A stretch of DNA of 64,000 bases. Origin: Frondihabitans sp. PAMC 28766. Its GTDB lineage: Bacteria > Actinomycetota > Actinomycetes > Actinomycetales > Microbacteriaceae. The stretch lies in contig NZ_CP014513.1 of the NCBI RefSeq assembly GCF_001577365.1, positions 3,224,001-3,288,000 of the forward strand, given 5' to 3'. A program made the position numbers and the translations under genes. Shown piece after piece: positions 17,786 to 26,788 of this stretch (the stretch's first letter is position 1; each line of letters starts with the position of its first letter). Below the pieces are notes generated by a model. It was not told where the DNA came from, searched no databases, and saw only the letters and a program-made list of their open reading frames with translations.

Positions 17786-18655
17786 CTACCCGACGAGGTT
17801 CTGCACGAAGACGTGCGGGGTGAAGCCAGTGAGGTCGCCGATCTTCTCGCCCTGGCCCACGAGCTTGATCGGAATGCCGGTCTGCTCTTGCACCGCCAGC
17901 ACGAAACCGCCGCGCGCGCTGCCATCGAGCTTCGTGAGCACCAGCCCGGTGACGCCGGCGTGCTCGATGAAGGCCTCGGCCTGAGCGAGGCCGTTCTGAC
18001 CCGTCGTGGCGTCGAGCACCAGCAGAACCTCGGCGATCTCGGTCTGCTTCTCGACGACGCGCTTGATCTTGCCGAGCTCGTCCATCAGCCCCGCCTTGGT
18101 CTGGAGACGACCGGCGGTGTCGATGATGACGATCTCGATGCCCTCGTTCATCGCCTTCTCGACGGTCTGGAAGGCGACGGACGCAGGATCCTGGCCCTGG
18201 GCCTGCGGCTTGACGATCTGCGCGCCCGCCCGCTCGGCCCAGGTGGCCAGCTGCTCGACCGCAGCCGCACGGAAGGTGTCGGCCGCGCCGACGACGACCG
18301 AGCGGTCGAAATTGCGGAGGAACTTCGCGAACTTGCCGATCGTCGTGGTCTTGCCGACGCCGTTCACGCCGACGACGAGCACGACGGCCGGGCGGTTCGA
18401 GAGCTTGAGGGTCGGGTCGAGCTTCGACAGCCGCTCTTCCAGCGTCTCGCGCAGCATGCGCTTGAGGTCGGCGGGGTCGGTGGTGTTGTAGCGGGCGACC
18501 TTCTCGCGAAGGTCTTCGGTGATCTGCTCGGTGATGTCGGGGCCGAAGTCGGCGCCGATGAGGGAGGCCTCGAGGTCGTCCCACGTGGTGTCGTCGATCG
18601 CCTTGCGACCGAACACGCCGCGGAGTGCGCCTGAGAGCGACCAGGGATTTGCCAT
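17786..18655 (-). CDS. ftsY: SRP receptor FtsY
   Basis: A 289-residue GTPase from the ATG at 18655 (MANPWSLSGALRGVFG). It contains the NG domain only: GVNGVGKTTTIGKFAKFL (P-loop), DTAGRLQTK and LTKLDGSARGG. The acidic A domain of E. coli FtsY is absent, as is common in actinobacteria. It docks SRP-ribosome complexes at the membrane. The frame is open up to 18781, but that extension overlaps the leader of the divergent terC gene. Confidence 0.95.
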   Translation of the reverse strand: MANPWSLSGALRGVFGRKAIDDTTWDDLEASLIGADFGPDITEQITEDLREKVARYNTTDPADLKRMLRETLEERLSKLDPTLKLSNRPAVVLVVGVNGVGKTTTIGKFAKFLRNFDRSVVVGAADTFRAAAVEQLATWAERAGAQIVKPQAQGQDPASVAFQTVEKAMNEGIEIVIIDTAGRLQTKAGLMDELGKIKRVVEKQTEIAEVLLVLDATTGQNGLAQAEAFIEHAGVTGLVLTKLDGSARGGFVLAVQEQTGIPIKLVGQGEKIGDLTGFTPHVFVQNLVG

Positions 18656-18699
18656 GGGTGCAACTTTAGCCGGGGCAGTGCGTTCGCTCTGACGCCCCG

Positions 18700-18827
18700 G
18701 TAGGCTGGGGACGTTGAAGGGGAGTATTCCCGTCTGCGGTGCGTCGTCAGTACGGATCAGATCGTTCTGGTCCCGGTGCATCGGCCTCGACTCCGGTTGT
18801 CAATCCGGTCGTGCGGGGCGGAAGAGA
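18700..18827 (+). ncRNA. Candidate yybP-ykoY (Mn2+) riboswitch ahead of terC
   Basis: The leader contains GGGGAGTA (18719-18726), the hallmark loop of yybP-ykoY aptamers, followed by GTCGTCAGTACGGAT and GGTTGTCAATCCGG, similar to conserved parts of that class. TerC-family genes are the typical targets of this manganese riboswitch. The boundaries are approximate, and the fold was judged by eye. Confidence 0.65.
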
Positions 18828-18870
18828 CCTTCAGTACCCGAGTGTGCCTCACCGCGCGCCGTACTGAAGG
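18828..18870 (+). promoter_or_regulatory. Hairpin covering the terC ribosome binding site
   Basis: CCTTCAGTAC (18828-18837) and GTACTGAAGG (18861-18870) are perfectly complementary over 10 bp with a 23-nt loop. The right arm contains most of the Shine-Dalgarno sequence GAAGGAG (18866-18872) of the ATG at 18877. This is what a translational expression platform behind a riboswitch should look like. Confidence 0.65.
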
Positions 18871-18876
18871 AGCCGC

Positions 18877-19869
18877 ATGGAAACCCCGTTCTACGTCTGG
18901 GCCCTCACGATCCTCTTCGTGCTCGGCCTGCTGATCTTCGACTTCTACAGCCACGTGCGCACGCCGCACGAGCCGACCATCAAGGAGTCGGCGACCTGGT
19001 CGATCGTCTACATCGCGATCGCGATCCTGTTCGGCGTCGGCATCGGCGTGACGAGCGGCTGGACTCTCGGCGGCGAGTACTTCGCCGGCTGGATCACCGA
19101 GAAGGCCCTCAGCGTCGACAACCTCTTCGTCTTCCTCATCATCATGACGAGCTTCGCCGTGCCGCGGATCTACCAGCAGAAGGTGCTGCTCGTCGGCATC
19201 GCGATCGCCCTGGTCTCACGCGGCGTGTTCATCGCCGTCGGCGTCACGATCATCGAGAACTTCGCGTGGGTGTTCTATGTGTTCGGCGCGCTGCTGTTCT
19301 GGCTGGCGTACAGCCAGGTGCGAGGCGGCCACGGCGACGAGAAGGAAGAGGGCGACAGTCGGCTGATCCGGATCCTGCGTCGCGTCGTGCCCACGTCGGA
19401 CGACTACGACGGGCAGAAGGTCACCACCAAGGTGAACGGCAAGCGCATGTTCACGCCGCTTCTGCTCGTGATGCTCGCCATCGGCTTCACCGACGTACTC
19501 TTCGCGCTCGACTCGATCCCGGCGATCTTCGGCCTCACGCAGGACGCGTTCATCGTGTTCGCCGCGAACGCGTTCTCGCTGCTGGGGCTCCGCCAGCTGT
19601 ACTTCCTGATCTCGGGCCTGCTCGAGCGGCTGGTCTACCTCGCTCAGGGCCTCGCGGTGATCCTGGCCTTCATCGGAGTAAAACTCGTCTTCCACGCGTT
19701 GCACGTGAACGAAGTATCCTTTATCAATGGCGGTCGTCCCGTCGACTGGATCCCCGAGATCCCCATCAGCGTCTCTCTCGGATTCATCGTGCTGACGATC
19801 CTCGTCGCCACCGTTCTCAGCCTTCGCAAGTCGACTGCGGATGCACGACGCGCCGAGCTCGCCTCCTGA
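18877..19869 (+). CDS. TerC-family integral membrane protein (probable Mn2+ exporter)
   Basis: A 330-residue polytopic protein with about eight or nine hydrophobic segments (for example LTILFVLGLLIFDFYSHV at the N terminus). Family residues include the acidic positions in LSVDNLFVFLIIM and DSIPAIFGLTQD inside membrane helices. TerC proteins are linked to metal export and metalation of secreted proteins; several are manganese-controlled. The candidate manganese riboswitch and hairpin immediately upstream support a manganese role here, which remains an inference. Confidence 0.88.
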   Translation: METPFYVWALTILFVLGLLIFDFYSHVRTPHEPTIKESATWSIVYIAIAILFGVGIGVTSGWTLGGEYFAGWITEKALSVDNLFVFLIIMTSFAVPRIYQQKVLLVGIAIALVSRGVFIAVGVTIIENFAWVFYVFGALLFWLAYSQVRGGHGDEKEEGDSRLIRILRRVVPTSDDYDGQKVTTKVNGKRMFTPLLLVMLAIGFTDVLFALDSIPAIFGLTQDAFIVFAANAFSLLGLRQLYFLISGLLERLVYLAQGLAVILAFIGVKLVFHALHVNEVSFINGGRPVDWIPEIPISVSLGFIVLTILVATVLSLRKSTADARRAELAS

Positions 19870-19898
19870 CACCGGTTCGACCGGCGCCGGGGGCGCAC

Positions 19899-19937
19899 GG
19901 CTTTCACATCCATCGTCGGATCGAGGGCTGTGAAGCC
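19899..19937 (+). other. Hairpin between terC and the phosphatase gene
   Basis: GGCTTTCACA (19899-19908) can pair with TGTGAAGCC (19929-19937) with one bulged base. No U-tract follows, so it may be a processing or stability hairpin rather than an intrinsic terminator. Confidence 0.3.
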
Positions 19938-19995
19938 CCCGCTCCCCCGCGCCACTGGCGCGGGTCATCGAACAGCGAAGAAGACACCGAAGAAC

Positions 19996-20616
19996 ATGCG
20001 CCTCGAACTGATCCGTCACGGACAGACCGACTGGAACCTCCACGACCAGCTGCAGGGCTCGTCGGACATCCCGCTCAACGCGACCGGCCGCGAGCAGGCG
20101 CACGCCGCAGCCGAGTTGCTGCGCCCCTACGATTGGGCGGCCATCGTCTCGTCGCCGCTCATGCGGGCTCGCGAGACCGCCCAGATCATCGCCTCGCAGA
20201 TCGGCATCGAGCTCGGTGACGCCTACCCCGAGCTGATCGAGCGCGACTACGCGTCGCGCGAGGGTACCGTCGCGGACGAGGCCATCCCCGACGAGCCCGA
20301 TGCCTCTTTCCCCGACATCGAGACCCGCGAGTCGGTCGCGGCGCGCGGCCTCGGCGCCCTCGAAGACATCCGCGACACCCGCCTCCCCCTCGACGACGAC
20401 GACGCGAACATCGTGGTCGTCTGCCACGGCACCATCATCCGCTTCACCCTCGCCGCCATCCTCGGCCGCGAGGTCGGCCACATCCACAACGCGGCCGCCA
20501 ACACCGTCGAGTGGGTGGACGGCGAATGGCGCGTGCTGACCGTCAACGGCGAGCCCGTCGACAGCATCGCGGACGAGCTCGACGAGGTCGCGACCGTGGT
20601 GGGCGACCAGGGCTGA
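19996..20616 (+). CDS. Histidine phosphatase family protein
   Basis: A 206-residue member of the phosphoglycerate-mutase-like superfamily. The phosphorylated histidine is in LIRHGQTDWN at the N terminus. Other active-site residues appear in SSPLMRARETA, the glutamate of ELIERDYASREG and VVCHGTIIR. Members hydrolyse small phosphate esters or phosphoproteins, and the substrate is not predictable. The start is chosen by the family N terminus MRLELIRHG; a longer frame from 19930 lacks similarity. It follows terC by 126 nt. Confidence 0.85.
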   Translation: MRLELIRHGQTDWNLHDQLQGSSDIPLNATGREQAHAAAELLRPYDWAAIVSSPLMRARETAQIIASQIGIELGDAYPELIERDYASREGTVADEAIPDEPDASFPDIETRESVAARGLGALEDIRDTRLPLDDDDANIVVVCHGTIIRFTLAAILGREVGHIHNAAANTVEWVDGEWRVLTVNGEPVDSIADELDEVATVVGDQG

Positions 20617-20712
20617 CGCGCCTTCGCCGCGGTCAGCGGCTCAGACCCTCGAGTGCGCACACCGCGACGGACCTGGGCCGACAGTCGTGTCCGGGCTCGA
20701 GGGTCGTGGCGA

Positions 20713-21996
20713 TCAGACGTGGCGGCCGGGGCGAGGTGTGGCGTCGACGGGGCTCTGCGGCGGCGTGCTGTCGACCGGAGCCTCTGCCGGCGGCGTCGTG
20801 TCAGTCGAGGTCTCCGACGGCGGCGGGCCGTCGACCGGAGCACCGGCGGGCGGCGGCGCGTCGAGGGATGCCTGCCACGGCGAGCGCGCCTGGGCCCACG
20901 GTGCCGGAGCGGACGGCGCCGCGACGGGTGAGGGTGCGGGCAGCTGCCGGGCCGGCAGCGCGGCGGATCGCGGCGCGGTCTCCCACGCAGCCCGAGCGGC
21001 ATCGAGGGCGGGCTGCTGCGGCGCCTGCCACGCGAGGGGTGGCGGCGAGGGCGGCCCGAACGGCGGAGGGGCCAGCCACCAGGCGACGGGCAACTGGAAC
21101 TGCCACCGCGCCCGACGAGCGACCTTGATCCAGATGAGCCCTGCGCCGACGATGACGCCGGGATACACGAGGAAGACCACCAAGGGCGCCAGGAGGATCT
21201 GGAAGGACGCGAAGGCGGGAACCTGCAGGAGGCCCGCACCACCGTCCCAGAGCCCGTGTGCGAGGGCGACGCCGAGGTACGCGTAGACGACCCGCCAGGT
21301 GATGCGGAAGCGACCGTTTCGCGACGACGAGAAGAGCGCGGCGCCGAACAGCGCCGTGTACAGCGGGTGCAGCACGGGCGTCAGGATCGCGCGGGTCGGC
21401 ACGAGAACCAACACGGCGCCGAGGTGCGACAGGTGCAGCTCGGCCGGCGGGTTCGCGTAGAAGTTGTAGGCGTACGAGAGATCTTCGAGCGCTGCGAAGC
21501 CGAGCCCGACGGCCCCGCCGAGGAAGAGGCCGTTGCGCATGCTCTTGTCGGCGAGCTTCCGTGACACGAGCACGACGGCGAGGATCTTCGCCAGCTCTTC
21601 CGAGATGCCGGCGAGGGCGAGCACTGTGATGCTCGGGGCCGTGCCGACGCCCGGCGCGGCCTTCGTCAGCAGCGAGTCGAACGTCGAGCCGAGAGTGACA
21701 GCGATGAGGCCGCCGAGACCGAAGGCGAGCAGGAGGCGAGACATCGTCATCGTGTCTCGCGGCCCGATCCTGTAGGCCATCGTGTAGACGAACGCCACGG
21801 CGACGGTCACGGAGCCGACCAGCAGGCCGACCGTCACATCGGCGCCGTTGTGCAGCAGCATCGCGCCCACGACGATCAGGTAGACGAACAGCACGGCGCC
21901 TGCGGCTCCGATCCAGAGCCCGCCGAAACGCCCGATCCACTTGTGGTTCGGTCGCTCTGCAGGCACCCAGATGGGCGGTGGCCAGTATCCCCTCAC
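20713..21996 (-). CDS. PrsW-family intramembrane metalloprotease with Pro-rich tail
   Basis: 427 residues: about eight membrane helices over residues 25-300, then a proline/alanine-rich cytosolic or exposed tail of roughly 125 residues. Protease motifs are GISEELAKI (the EExxK metal and catalytic motif), FAALEDLSY, VLHPLYTAL and ALAHGLWDGG, matching PrsW. In Bacillus PrsW cleaves an anti-sigma factor to release a stress sigma factor. No anti-sigma gene is nearby, so the target here is unknown. It lies downstream of smc on the same strand, 70 nt away. Confidence 0.85.
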   Translation of the reverse strand: MRGYWPPPIWVPAERPNHKWIGRFGGLWIGAAGAVLFVYLIVVGAMLLHNGADVTVGLLVGSVTVAVAFVYTMAYRIGPRDTMTMSRLLLAFGLGGLIAVTLGSTFDSLLTKAAPGVGTAPSITVLALAGISEELAKILAVVLVSRKLADKSMRNGLFLGGAVGLGFAALEDLSYAYNFYANPPAELHLSHLGAVLVLVPTRAILTPVLHPLYTALFGAALFSSSRNGRFRITWRVVYAYLGVALAHGLWDGGAGLLQVPAFASFQILLAPLVVFLVYPGVIVGAGLIWIKVARRARWQFQLPVAWWLAPPPFGPPSPPPLAWQAPQQPALDAARAAWETAPRSAALPARQLPAPSPVAAPSAPAPWAQARSPWQASLDAPPPAGAPVDGPPPSETSTDTTPPAEAPVDSTPPQSPVDATPRPGRHV

Positions 21997-22066
21997 CCTC
22001 GAAGGCTACCTGCCGCGTGCTGTGAACGCCCCGCCCCGTTCGGGGCGAACCACGCCGAGGGCAGGA

Positions 22067-25000
22067 TCACGCGGATGCGGGCTCGGTCACGACGCGCTGC
22101 CCCACGACGGCGGACACGCCGTCCTGTCGCATCGACACGCCGTAGAGCGCGTCGGCGATCTCCATCGTGCGCTTCTGGTGCGTGATGACGATGAGCTGGC
22201 TGGACTCGCGGAGATCCTGGAAGATCGTCAGCAGGCGGCCGAGGTTGGCGTCGTCGAGCGCCGCCTCGACCTCGTCCATGATGTAGAACGGCGAGGGCCG
22301 CGCCTTGAAGATCGCGATCAGGAGGGCCACGGCGGCCAGCGATCGCTCGCCGCCCGAGAGCAGCGAGAGCCGCTCGATCTTCTTGCCGGCGGGCTTCACC
22401 GTCACCTCGATGCCCGTCTCGAGGAGGTTCTCGGGGTCGGTCAGCTGGATGCTGCCCGAGCCGCCGGGGAAGAGGATCGGGAACACCCGGTTGAACGCAT
22501 CGCGCGTGTCGTCGAAGGCGGCCTGGAAGATCGTCTGCATCTTCTCGTCGATCTCGTCGATGATCGTCAGCAGGTCTTTGCGGGTCGAGGTGAGGTCGGT
22601 GAGCTGGTCGGTCAAGAACTTGTGGCGCTGCTCGAGGGCGGCGAACTCTTCGAGGGCGAGCGGGTTGACGCGGCCGAGCTGGGCGAGGGTCCGCTCGGCC
22701 CTCTGCAGGCGGGCCTTCTGCTCGTTGCGGTCATAGAGCGTGGGTTCGTCGCCCTCTCCGGCGGCGGGGATCTCGACGTCGGGGCCGTATTCGTCGACCA
22801 GGACGCTCTCGACGAGACCGAGCTCGGACCCTGCCCTCTCGAGAAGGCTGGAGAGGTGCAGCTTCTTCTCGTAGATCTCCATCTCGAGGCCGTGCACGTT
22901 CTCGGTGACCGAGTGGAGGCGCTCGCGTAACACTCGCTCTTCCGCACGCAGTGAGGCGAGCTCGGCGTTCTGTGTCGATCGCTCGCCCTCACGCTCGGCG
23001 AGCACGGCCCGTGCTTCGGCCACCGAGCCGTCGACCGCGTCGAGCACAGCGGGCAGGGCGTCGAGCACGGAGGTCGTCGCGGCCATCTGCCGCTGGCGGA
23101 TGACCGTCTGTCGGGCCTGCTCTTCGGCGGCAGCGCGCTGCTCGTCGAGCTGACGCTGCAGGTCTTTGGCGCGCGACGACTCGGCGCGAACCCGCTCGCG
23201 GATCGTCTCGAGCTGGATGCGCCGCTCGATTTCGACGCCGCGGGCGTTCTCGACCTCGGCGAGCATTCCGTCACGCTCGGAGACGTCCAAGATCGGGCGC
23301 GGCTGTGAGCTGTATTCGTCGGCGGCAGCGACGGCAGCGGCGACCGCACGCTCGGCCTGGTGTACCGACTCGACGGATGCCGACAGGGCGCCGGCGAGTC
23401 GCTCGGCCTCGGCCTCGGCCGCCTCGAGCTGCGCCCGCAGACGGCCGGCGCGCTGCCCGTGCGCGGCGAGACGGCTCTCGTGCTCGCGGGCGGCAGCCTG
23501 CGCCTCCTTGGCCGCGGTGCGGGCCGCGGCGAGCTCTTCACGCGCCGTGCCCAGTAGCCCCGCAAGACGCTCGATCTCGACGCTCACCGTCGTCAGCGCC
23601 TCGGCGGCGGTGTCGCGCTCGGCGACGAGCTCGAGTCGCGACCGACCGCCGGCAGAGCCGCCGCGCACGACGAAGTCGGTGAGCACCTCCCCCGCCCGAG
23701 TGATGACAGTGACGGGCACGGCGCCGCGCGCGAGAGCGGCCGAAGCCGCCCGCGCGGCCCCCAGATCGTCGGCGATGACCGTGGCCGAGAGCACCCCCAG
23801 GATGCCATCGGGCGCCTTCACGACGGAGACAGCGGCGACGACGCCGGCCGGCAGCGCCACGTCGGCCCGGGTCACGGGGCGCGCGGGGCTCCCCACGACG
23901 ACCTCCACCCGGCCGAGCTCCTCGGCCGTGACGTGTTGCACAGCCCCCACCGCGGCGTCGAGGTCGTCGGCCAGCACCGCGTCAGCCACCGAGCCGAGGG
24001 CCGCGGCGATCGCGATTTCGTAGCCTGCATCGACCTGCACGTGCTCCGCGACGAGCCCTTGCACACCGGGCCGGCCTGACTTCACCAGGGCGCTCGAGGC
24101 GTCCTTCTGGTCGAGGGCGAGCGACAGGGCGCTCGTTCGGGCCGCCAGCGAGTCGCGCTCGCGCTCGGCGGTGTGGAGGGCGTCGCGGAGACGGTCGGCC
24201 TCGCCCTGGGCCGTCGTCGCACGCGCGTCGGCCGCGGCGGTGATCGCGTCGTGATCGACGTCGGATCCTGGTGCCTCGCCCTCGTCTTTCTCGAGGGCGG
24301 CGAACTCGGCGCGGCTGGTCTCCAGACGCGCCTGGGCCGCCTCGAGCGCATTGGTCTGCCGCAGCTGCTCGCCTCTGACCGCTGCGAGCTTGGAGCGCGC
24401 GACCTCCACGGCCCCGGCGAGCCGGGCGACCTCGAGGTCGTGCTTCGAGACGAGGGCGCTCTGCGCGGCGATCTCCTCGTCGAGGGAGTCGAGCGAGGCA
24501 CGGGCGGTGGCAACTTCGGCTGCGGCCTGGGCGACGGCCAGCTCGGCTTCGGCCACGCCCGCCTGCAGGCGCTCGGCCTCGTCCTGCGCGTCGGCGACCA
24601 TCCCGGCCGAGACGCTGGTGGCGACGCCGGGAGCGTCGGCCTGCTGCGCGAGCAGGGTGAGCTTCTGATTCGCGAGGCTGAAGAGGCTGCGGAGTCGCTC
24701 CTGAACGGATTCGAGGCCGAACGTGACTCGGCGGGCGTCGTCGACCGCATCGCCGACCATGGCCTGCTCGAGCCGCTGCTCGCGCAGCTTGTTCTGGTCG
24801 AGCTGCTCTTGCAGCACGATGCGCTCGCTCTTGCGCTCGTTCTCGTCTTTCGACTGCGCCGTCAGCACGGCTCGCAGCTGCACCACGTCGTCGGCGAGCA
24901 GTCGCGCCTTGGCGTCGCGCGCCACGGCGGCGATTCCCTGCGCCTCGCGGGCGATCTCGGCTTGGCGGCCCAGCGGCTTCAGCTGGCGCCGGATCTCGCC

Positions 25001-25585
25001 CGCGAGGTCACTCAGACGCGTGAGGTTGGTCTGCATGGCCTCGAGCTTCCGCAGCGTCTTCTCTTTGCGGCGCCGGTGCTTCAGGATGCCCGCGGCCTCC
25101 TCGATGAACCCGCGGCGCTCTTCCGGCGTGGCGCGCAGGACGGCGTCGAGCTGCCCCTGCCCCACGATCACGTGCATCTCGCGGCCGAGGCCGGAGTCGC
25201 TCAGAAGCTCCTGCACGTCGAGCAGCCGGCAGTTGTCGCCATTGATCGCGTACTCGCTGCCGCCGTTGCGGAAGAGCGTGCGGCTGATCGTCACCTCGGT
25301 GTAGTCGATCGGCAGCGCGCCGTCGGCGTTGTCGATGGTCAGGATCACCTGAGCGCGGCCGAGCGGGCCCCGGGTCGAGGTGCCGGCGAAGATGACGTCC
25401 TCCATCTTGCCGCCGCGGAGAGTCTTCACGCCCTGCTCGCCCATCACCCAGGCCAGCGCGTCGACGACGTTGCTCTTGCCCGAGCCGTTCGGCCCGACGA
25501 CGCACGTGACCCCGGGCTCGAAGGCGAACGTGGTCGGCTGGGCGAACGACTTGAAACCCTTGAGGGTGAGGCTCTTGAGATACAT
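22067..25585 (-). CDS. smc: Chromosome segregation protein SMC
   Basis: A 1172-residue condensin subunit of normal length. The N-terminal head has GPNGSGKSNVVDALAWVMGE (Walker A). Long coiled coils flank the hinge (around residues 510-650). The C-terminal head has the signature LSGGERSLAAVALL and Walker B FYIMDEVEAALDD. SMC with ScpA/ScpB organises and resolves sister chromosomes. The ATG at 25585 gives the conserved MYLKSLTLKGFKSFA. In related genomes smc follows mutM directly; here an AbiEi-like gene and inverted repeats separate them. Confidence 0.97.
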   Translation of the reverse strand: MYLKSLTLKGFKSFAQPTTFAFEPGVTCVVGPNGSGKSNVVDALAWVMGEQGVKTLRGGKMEDVIFAGTSTRGPLGRAQVILTIDNADGALPIDYTEVTISRTLFRNGGSEYAINGDNCRLLDVQELLSDSGLGREMHVIVGQGQLDAVLRATPEERRGFIEEAAGILKHRRRKEKTLRKLEAMQTNLTRLSDLAGEIRRQLKPLGRQAEIAREAQGIAAVARDAKARLLADDVVQLRAVLTAQSKDENERKSERIVLQEQLDQNKLREQRLEQAMVGDAVDDARRVTFGLESVQERLRSLFSLANQKLTLLAQQADAPGVATSVSAGMVADAQDEAERLQAGVAEAELAVAQAAAEVATARASLDSLDEEIAAQSALVSKHDLEVARLAGAVEVARSKLAAVRGEQLRQTNALEAAQARLETSRAEFAALEKDEGEAPGSDVDHDAITAAADARATTAQGEADRLRDALHTAERERDSLAARTSALSLALDQKDASSALVKSGRPGVQGLVAEHVQVDAGYEIAIAAALGSVADAVLADDLDAAVGAVQHVTAEELGRVEVVVGSPARPVTRADVALPAGVVAAVSVVKAPDGILGVLSATVIADDLGAARAASAALARGAVPVTVITRAGEVLTDFVVRGGSAGGRSRLELVAERDTAAEALTTVSVEIERLAGLLGTAREELAAARTAAKEAQAAAREHESRLAAHGQRAGRLRAQLEAAEAEAERLAGALSASVESVHQAERAVAAAVAAADEYSSQPRPILDVSERDGMLAEVENARGVEIERRIQLETIRERVRAESSRAKDLQRQLDEQRAAAEEQARQTVIRQRQMAATTSVLDALPAVLDAVDGSVAEARAVLAEREGERSTQNAELASLRAEERVLRERLHSVTENVHGLEMEIYEKKLHLSSLLERAGSELGLVESVLVDEYGPDVEIPAAGEGDEPTLYDRNEQKARLQRAERTLAQLGRVNPLALEEFAALEQRHKFLTDQLTDLTSTRKDLLTIIDEIDEKMQTIFQAAFDDTRDAFNRVFPILFPGGSGSIQLTDPENLLETGIEVTVKPAGKKIERLSLLSGGERSLAAVALLIAIFKARPSPFYIMDEVEAALDDANLGRLLTIFQDLRESSQLIVITHQKRTMEIADALYGVSMRQDGVSAVVGQRVVTEPASA

Positions 25586-25640
25586 GGCCGCCCCCTCTCG
25601 ATCCTGCCGTCGCGGTGTGAGGGGAGTTTAGCGGCGCGGC

Positions 25641-25694
25641 GCCAAAACTCCGGCAACCGGCACACGCTCTAGCCCGCGGACTAGAGCGCACGCC
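25641..25694 (-). repeat. Left inverted repeat flanking AbiEi-like gene 1
   Basis: Read on the minus strand this 54-bp segment matches 26735-26788 on the plus strand at about 45 of 54 positions. Both contain a CCGCGG core between CTAG-type half sites (CTCTAGTCCGCGGGCTAGAG here). It includes the stop codon of the AbiEi-like gene. Confidence 0.7.
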
Positions 25695-26627
25695 GGTCTC
25701 CGGAGCGCGAGCGCGGCAGCCCGCCGGCGAGGAGACGCCGTGCCAACTCGTCGGGGTTCCGGGCGACGGCGTAGTCCCACCGCACGACCCGGCGTACCTC
25801 TGGCTGTGCTTCCAGCCGGTTCTGCCGCCGTTTCTCGTCGGCGACGGCCTGGGCGGCCGTTCGGCCGCGGAGGAAACGCTCGTCGCTGTACTTCCAGTCG
25901 CCGTCGAATTCGCCCGCGATGCCGAAGTCCGGCCACCAGAAGTCCGCGAACATCTTGCCCTGACTGTCCCGGAACAACTGCTGCAACACGGGCGCGGGAA
26001 AGCCTCGAGCCGCCATGCCGATGCGGCTGAAGGACTCACCGGGATACTCGGCCTTCTCCGACGCGAAGGCCAAGCCGGATTGAGCCGTGCCCAGACGGCG
26101 AGCCGACGGACGACGGGCCAACTGCAGTTCGATGTCCTCCCGGGTGAAGAGCCCTCGTGCAGCCCGTGATCGAAGACGAGCACCGCGGCCTCGAACGGGT
26201 TGGTCAGCGCGATGTCCGCCGCCGTTCGCGCCGGTGATGTCACTGACAAGCCATCCCAGTCGCGGGCATCGGCGTCGACCAAGTCGCCCGGCCGGCGTCG
26301 CACACGAGTGGTGCGGTTTGTCGTGGTTCGGGATGGATCGATGACATCGACGAGTGCCGGCCAGCCATCGTGCGTCGGAAAACCCCACGCGGCGGCGGCA
26401 GACCAGTGTGAGACGACCACGCGCCCAGGGAGTCTGTCGACCGTCGCGCGTATCCGCACGATGAACCGGTCACGTGGCGAGAGAGCATGCCACGCCCCCG
26501 ATTCCAAGTAGACGCCAGGCGCCACTCTTGTCAGAGAACCGTGCTCCGCACGTCGACGGAGATCTCGGTCGTCCCGGTAGGTGACGACGATGTCGGACGA
26601 GCGGATCGGCTGGTGCGAGGAGTTCAT
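25681..26627 (-). pseudogene. AbiEi-type winged-helix plus PD-(D/E)xK-like protein 1, frame broken at 26152-26154
   Basis: Two frames form a protein of about 315 residues. The N-terminal third resembles AbiEi antitoxin domains (LRRRAEHGSLTRVAPGVYLE, then VVSHWSAAAAWGFP, then SPARTAADIAL). The C-terminal part looks like a nuclease fold of the DUF559/Vsr type (DFWWPDFGIAGEFDGDWKYS, with Asp, Glu-x-Asp and Lys). One G is missing in GAGGGCTC at 26152-26154, after DHGLHEG. A close paralog lies at 39413-40369. No AbiEii-type nucleotidyltransferase partner is adjacent, so a classical type IV toxin-antitoxin pair is unlikely. It is inserted between smc and mutM inside an inverted-repeat pair, suggesting a mobile cassette. 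Confidence 0.6.
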
Positions 26628-26734
26628 CTCAGCATCGTGACGAATCAGGCCTGGGCCCGGGGGCCGCAGAGCAGATCTGTGGAGAAGTAACGAGAGTGTG
26701 GATAACCCGCCGCCCCAGCAACACTCCTGTCAGC

Positions 26735-26788
26735 GGCGTGTGCTCTATTCCGCGGGCTAGATCTTGTGCCGGTCGGCGGAGTTCAGGG
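26735..26788 (+). repeat. Right inverted repeat flanking AbiEi-like gene 1
   Basis: Partner of 25641-25694 in inverted orientation (CTCTATTCCGCGGGCTAGAT core). It overlaps the last bases of mutM (stop at 26783). Confidence 0.7.

Noticed and set aside
16244-18634. Very long plus-strand open frame opposite ffh/ftsY (and similar ones at 4653-6449, 31649-34117, 35354-37702)
   Set aside because: They are mirror frames caused by high GC at third positions; their translations are Arg/Ala/Asp-rich with no family similarity, while the opposite strand encodes known proteins.
16189-18655. 4.5S SRP RNA gene near ffh/ftsY
   Set aside because: No sequence with the conserved SRP RNA tetraloop hairpin was found in the short gaps around these genes.
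19899-19937. Intrinsic terminator after terC
   Set aside because: The stem has a bulge and no following U-tract, so it is listed only as a hairpin.
25681-26627. Classical AbiE type IV toxin-antitoxin pair
   Set aside because: No AbiEii-type nucleotidyltransferase lies next to either AbiEi-like gene, and the C-terminal half resembles a nuclease fold instead.
26697-26705. Replication origin at the exact DnaA-box match
   Set aside because: Only isolated boxes are present, with no cluster, AT-rich unwinding region or dnaA/dnaN neighbours.
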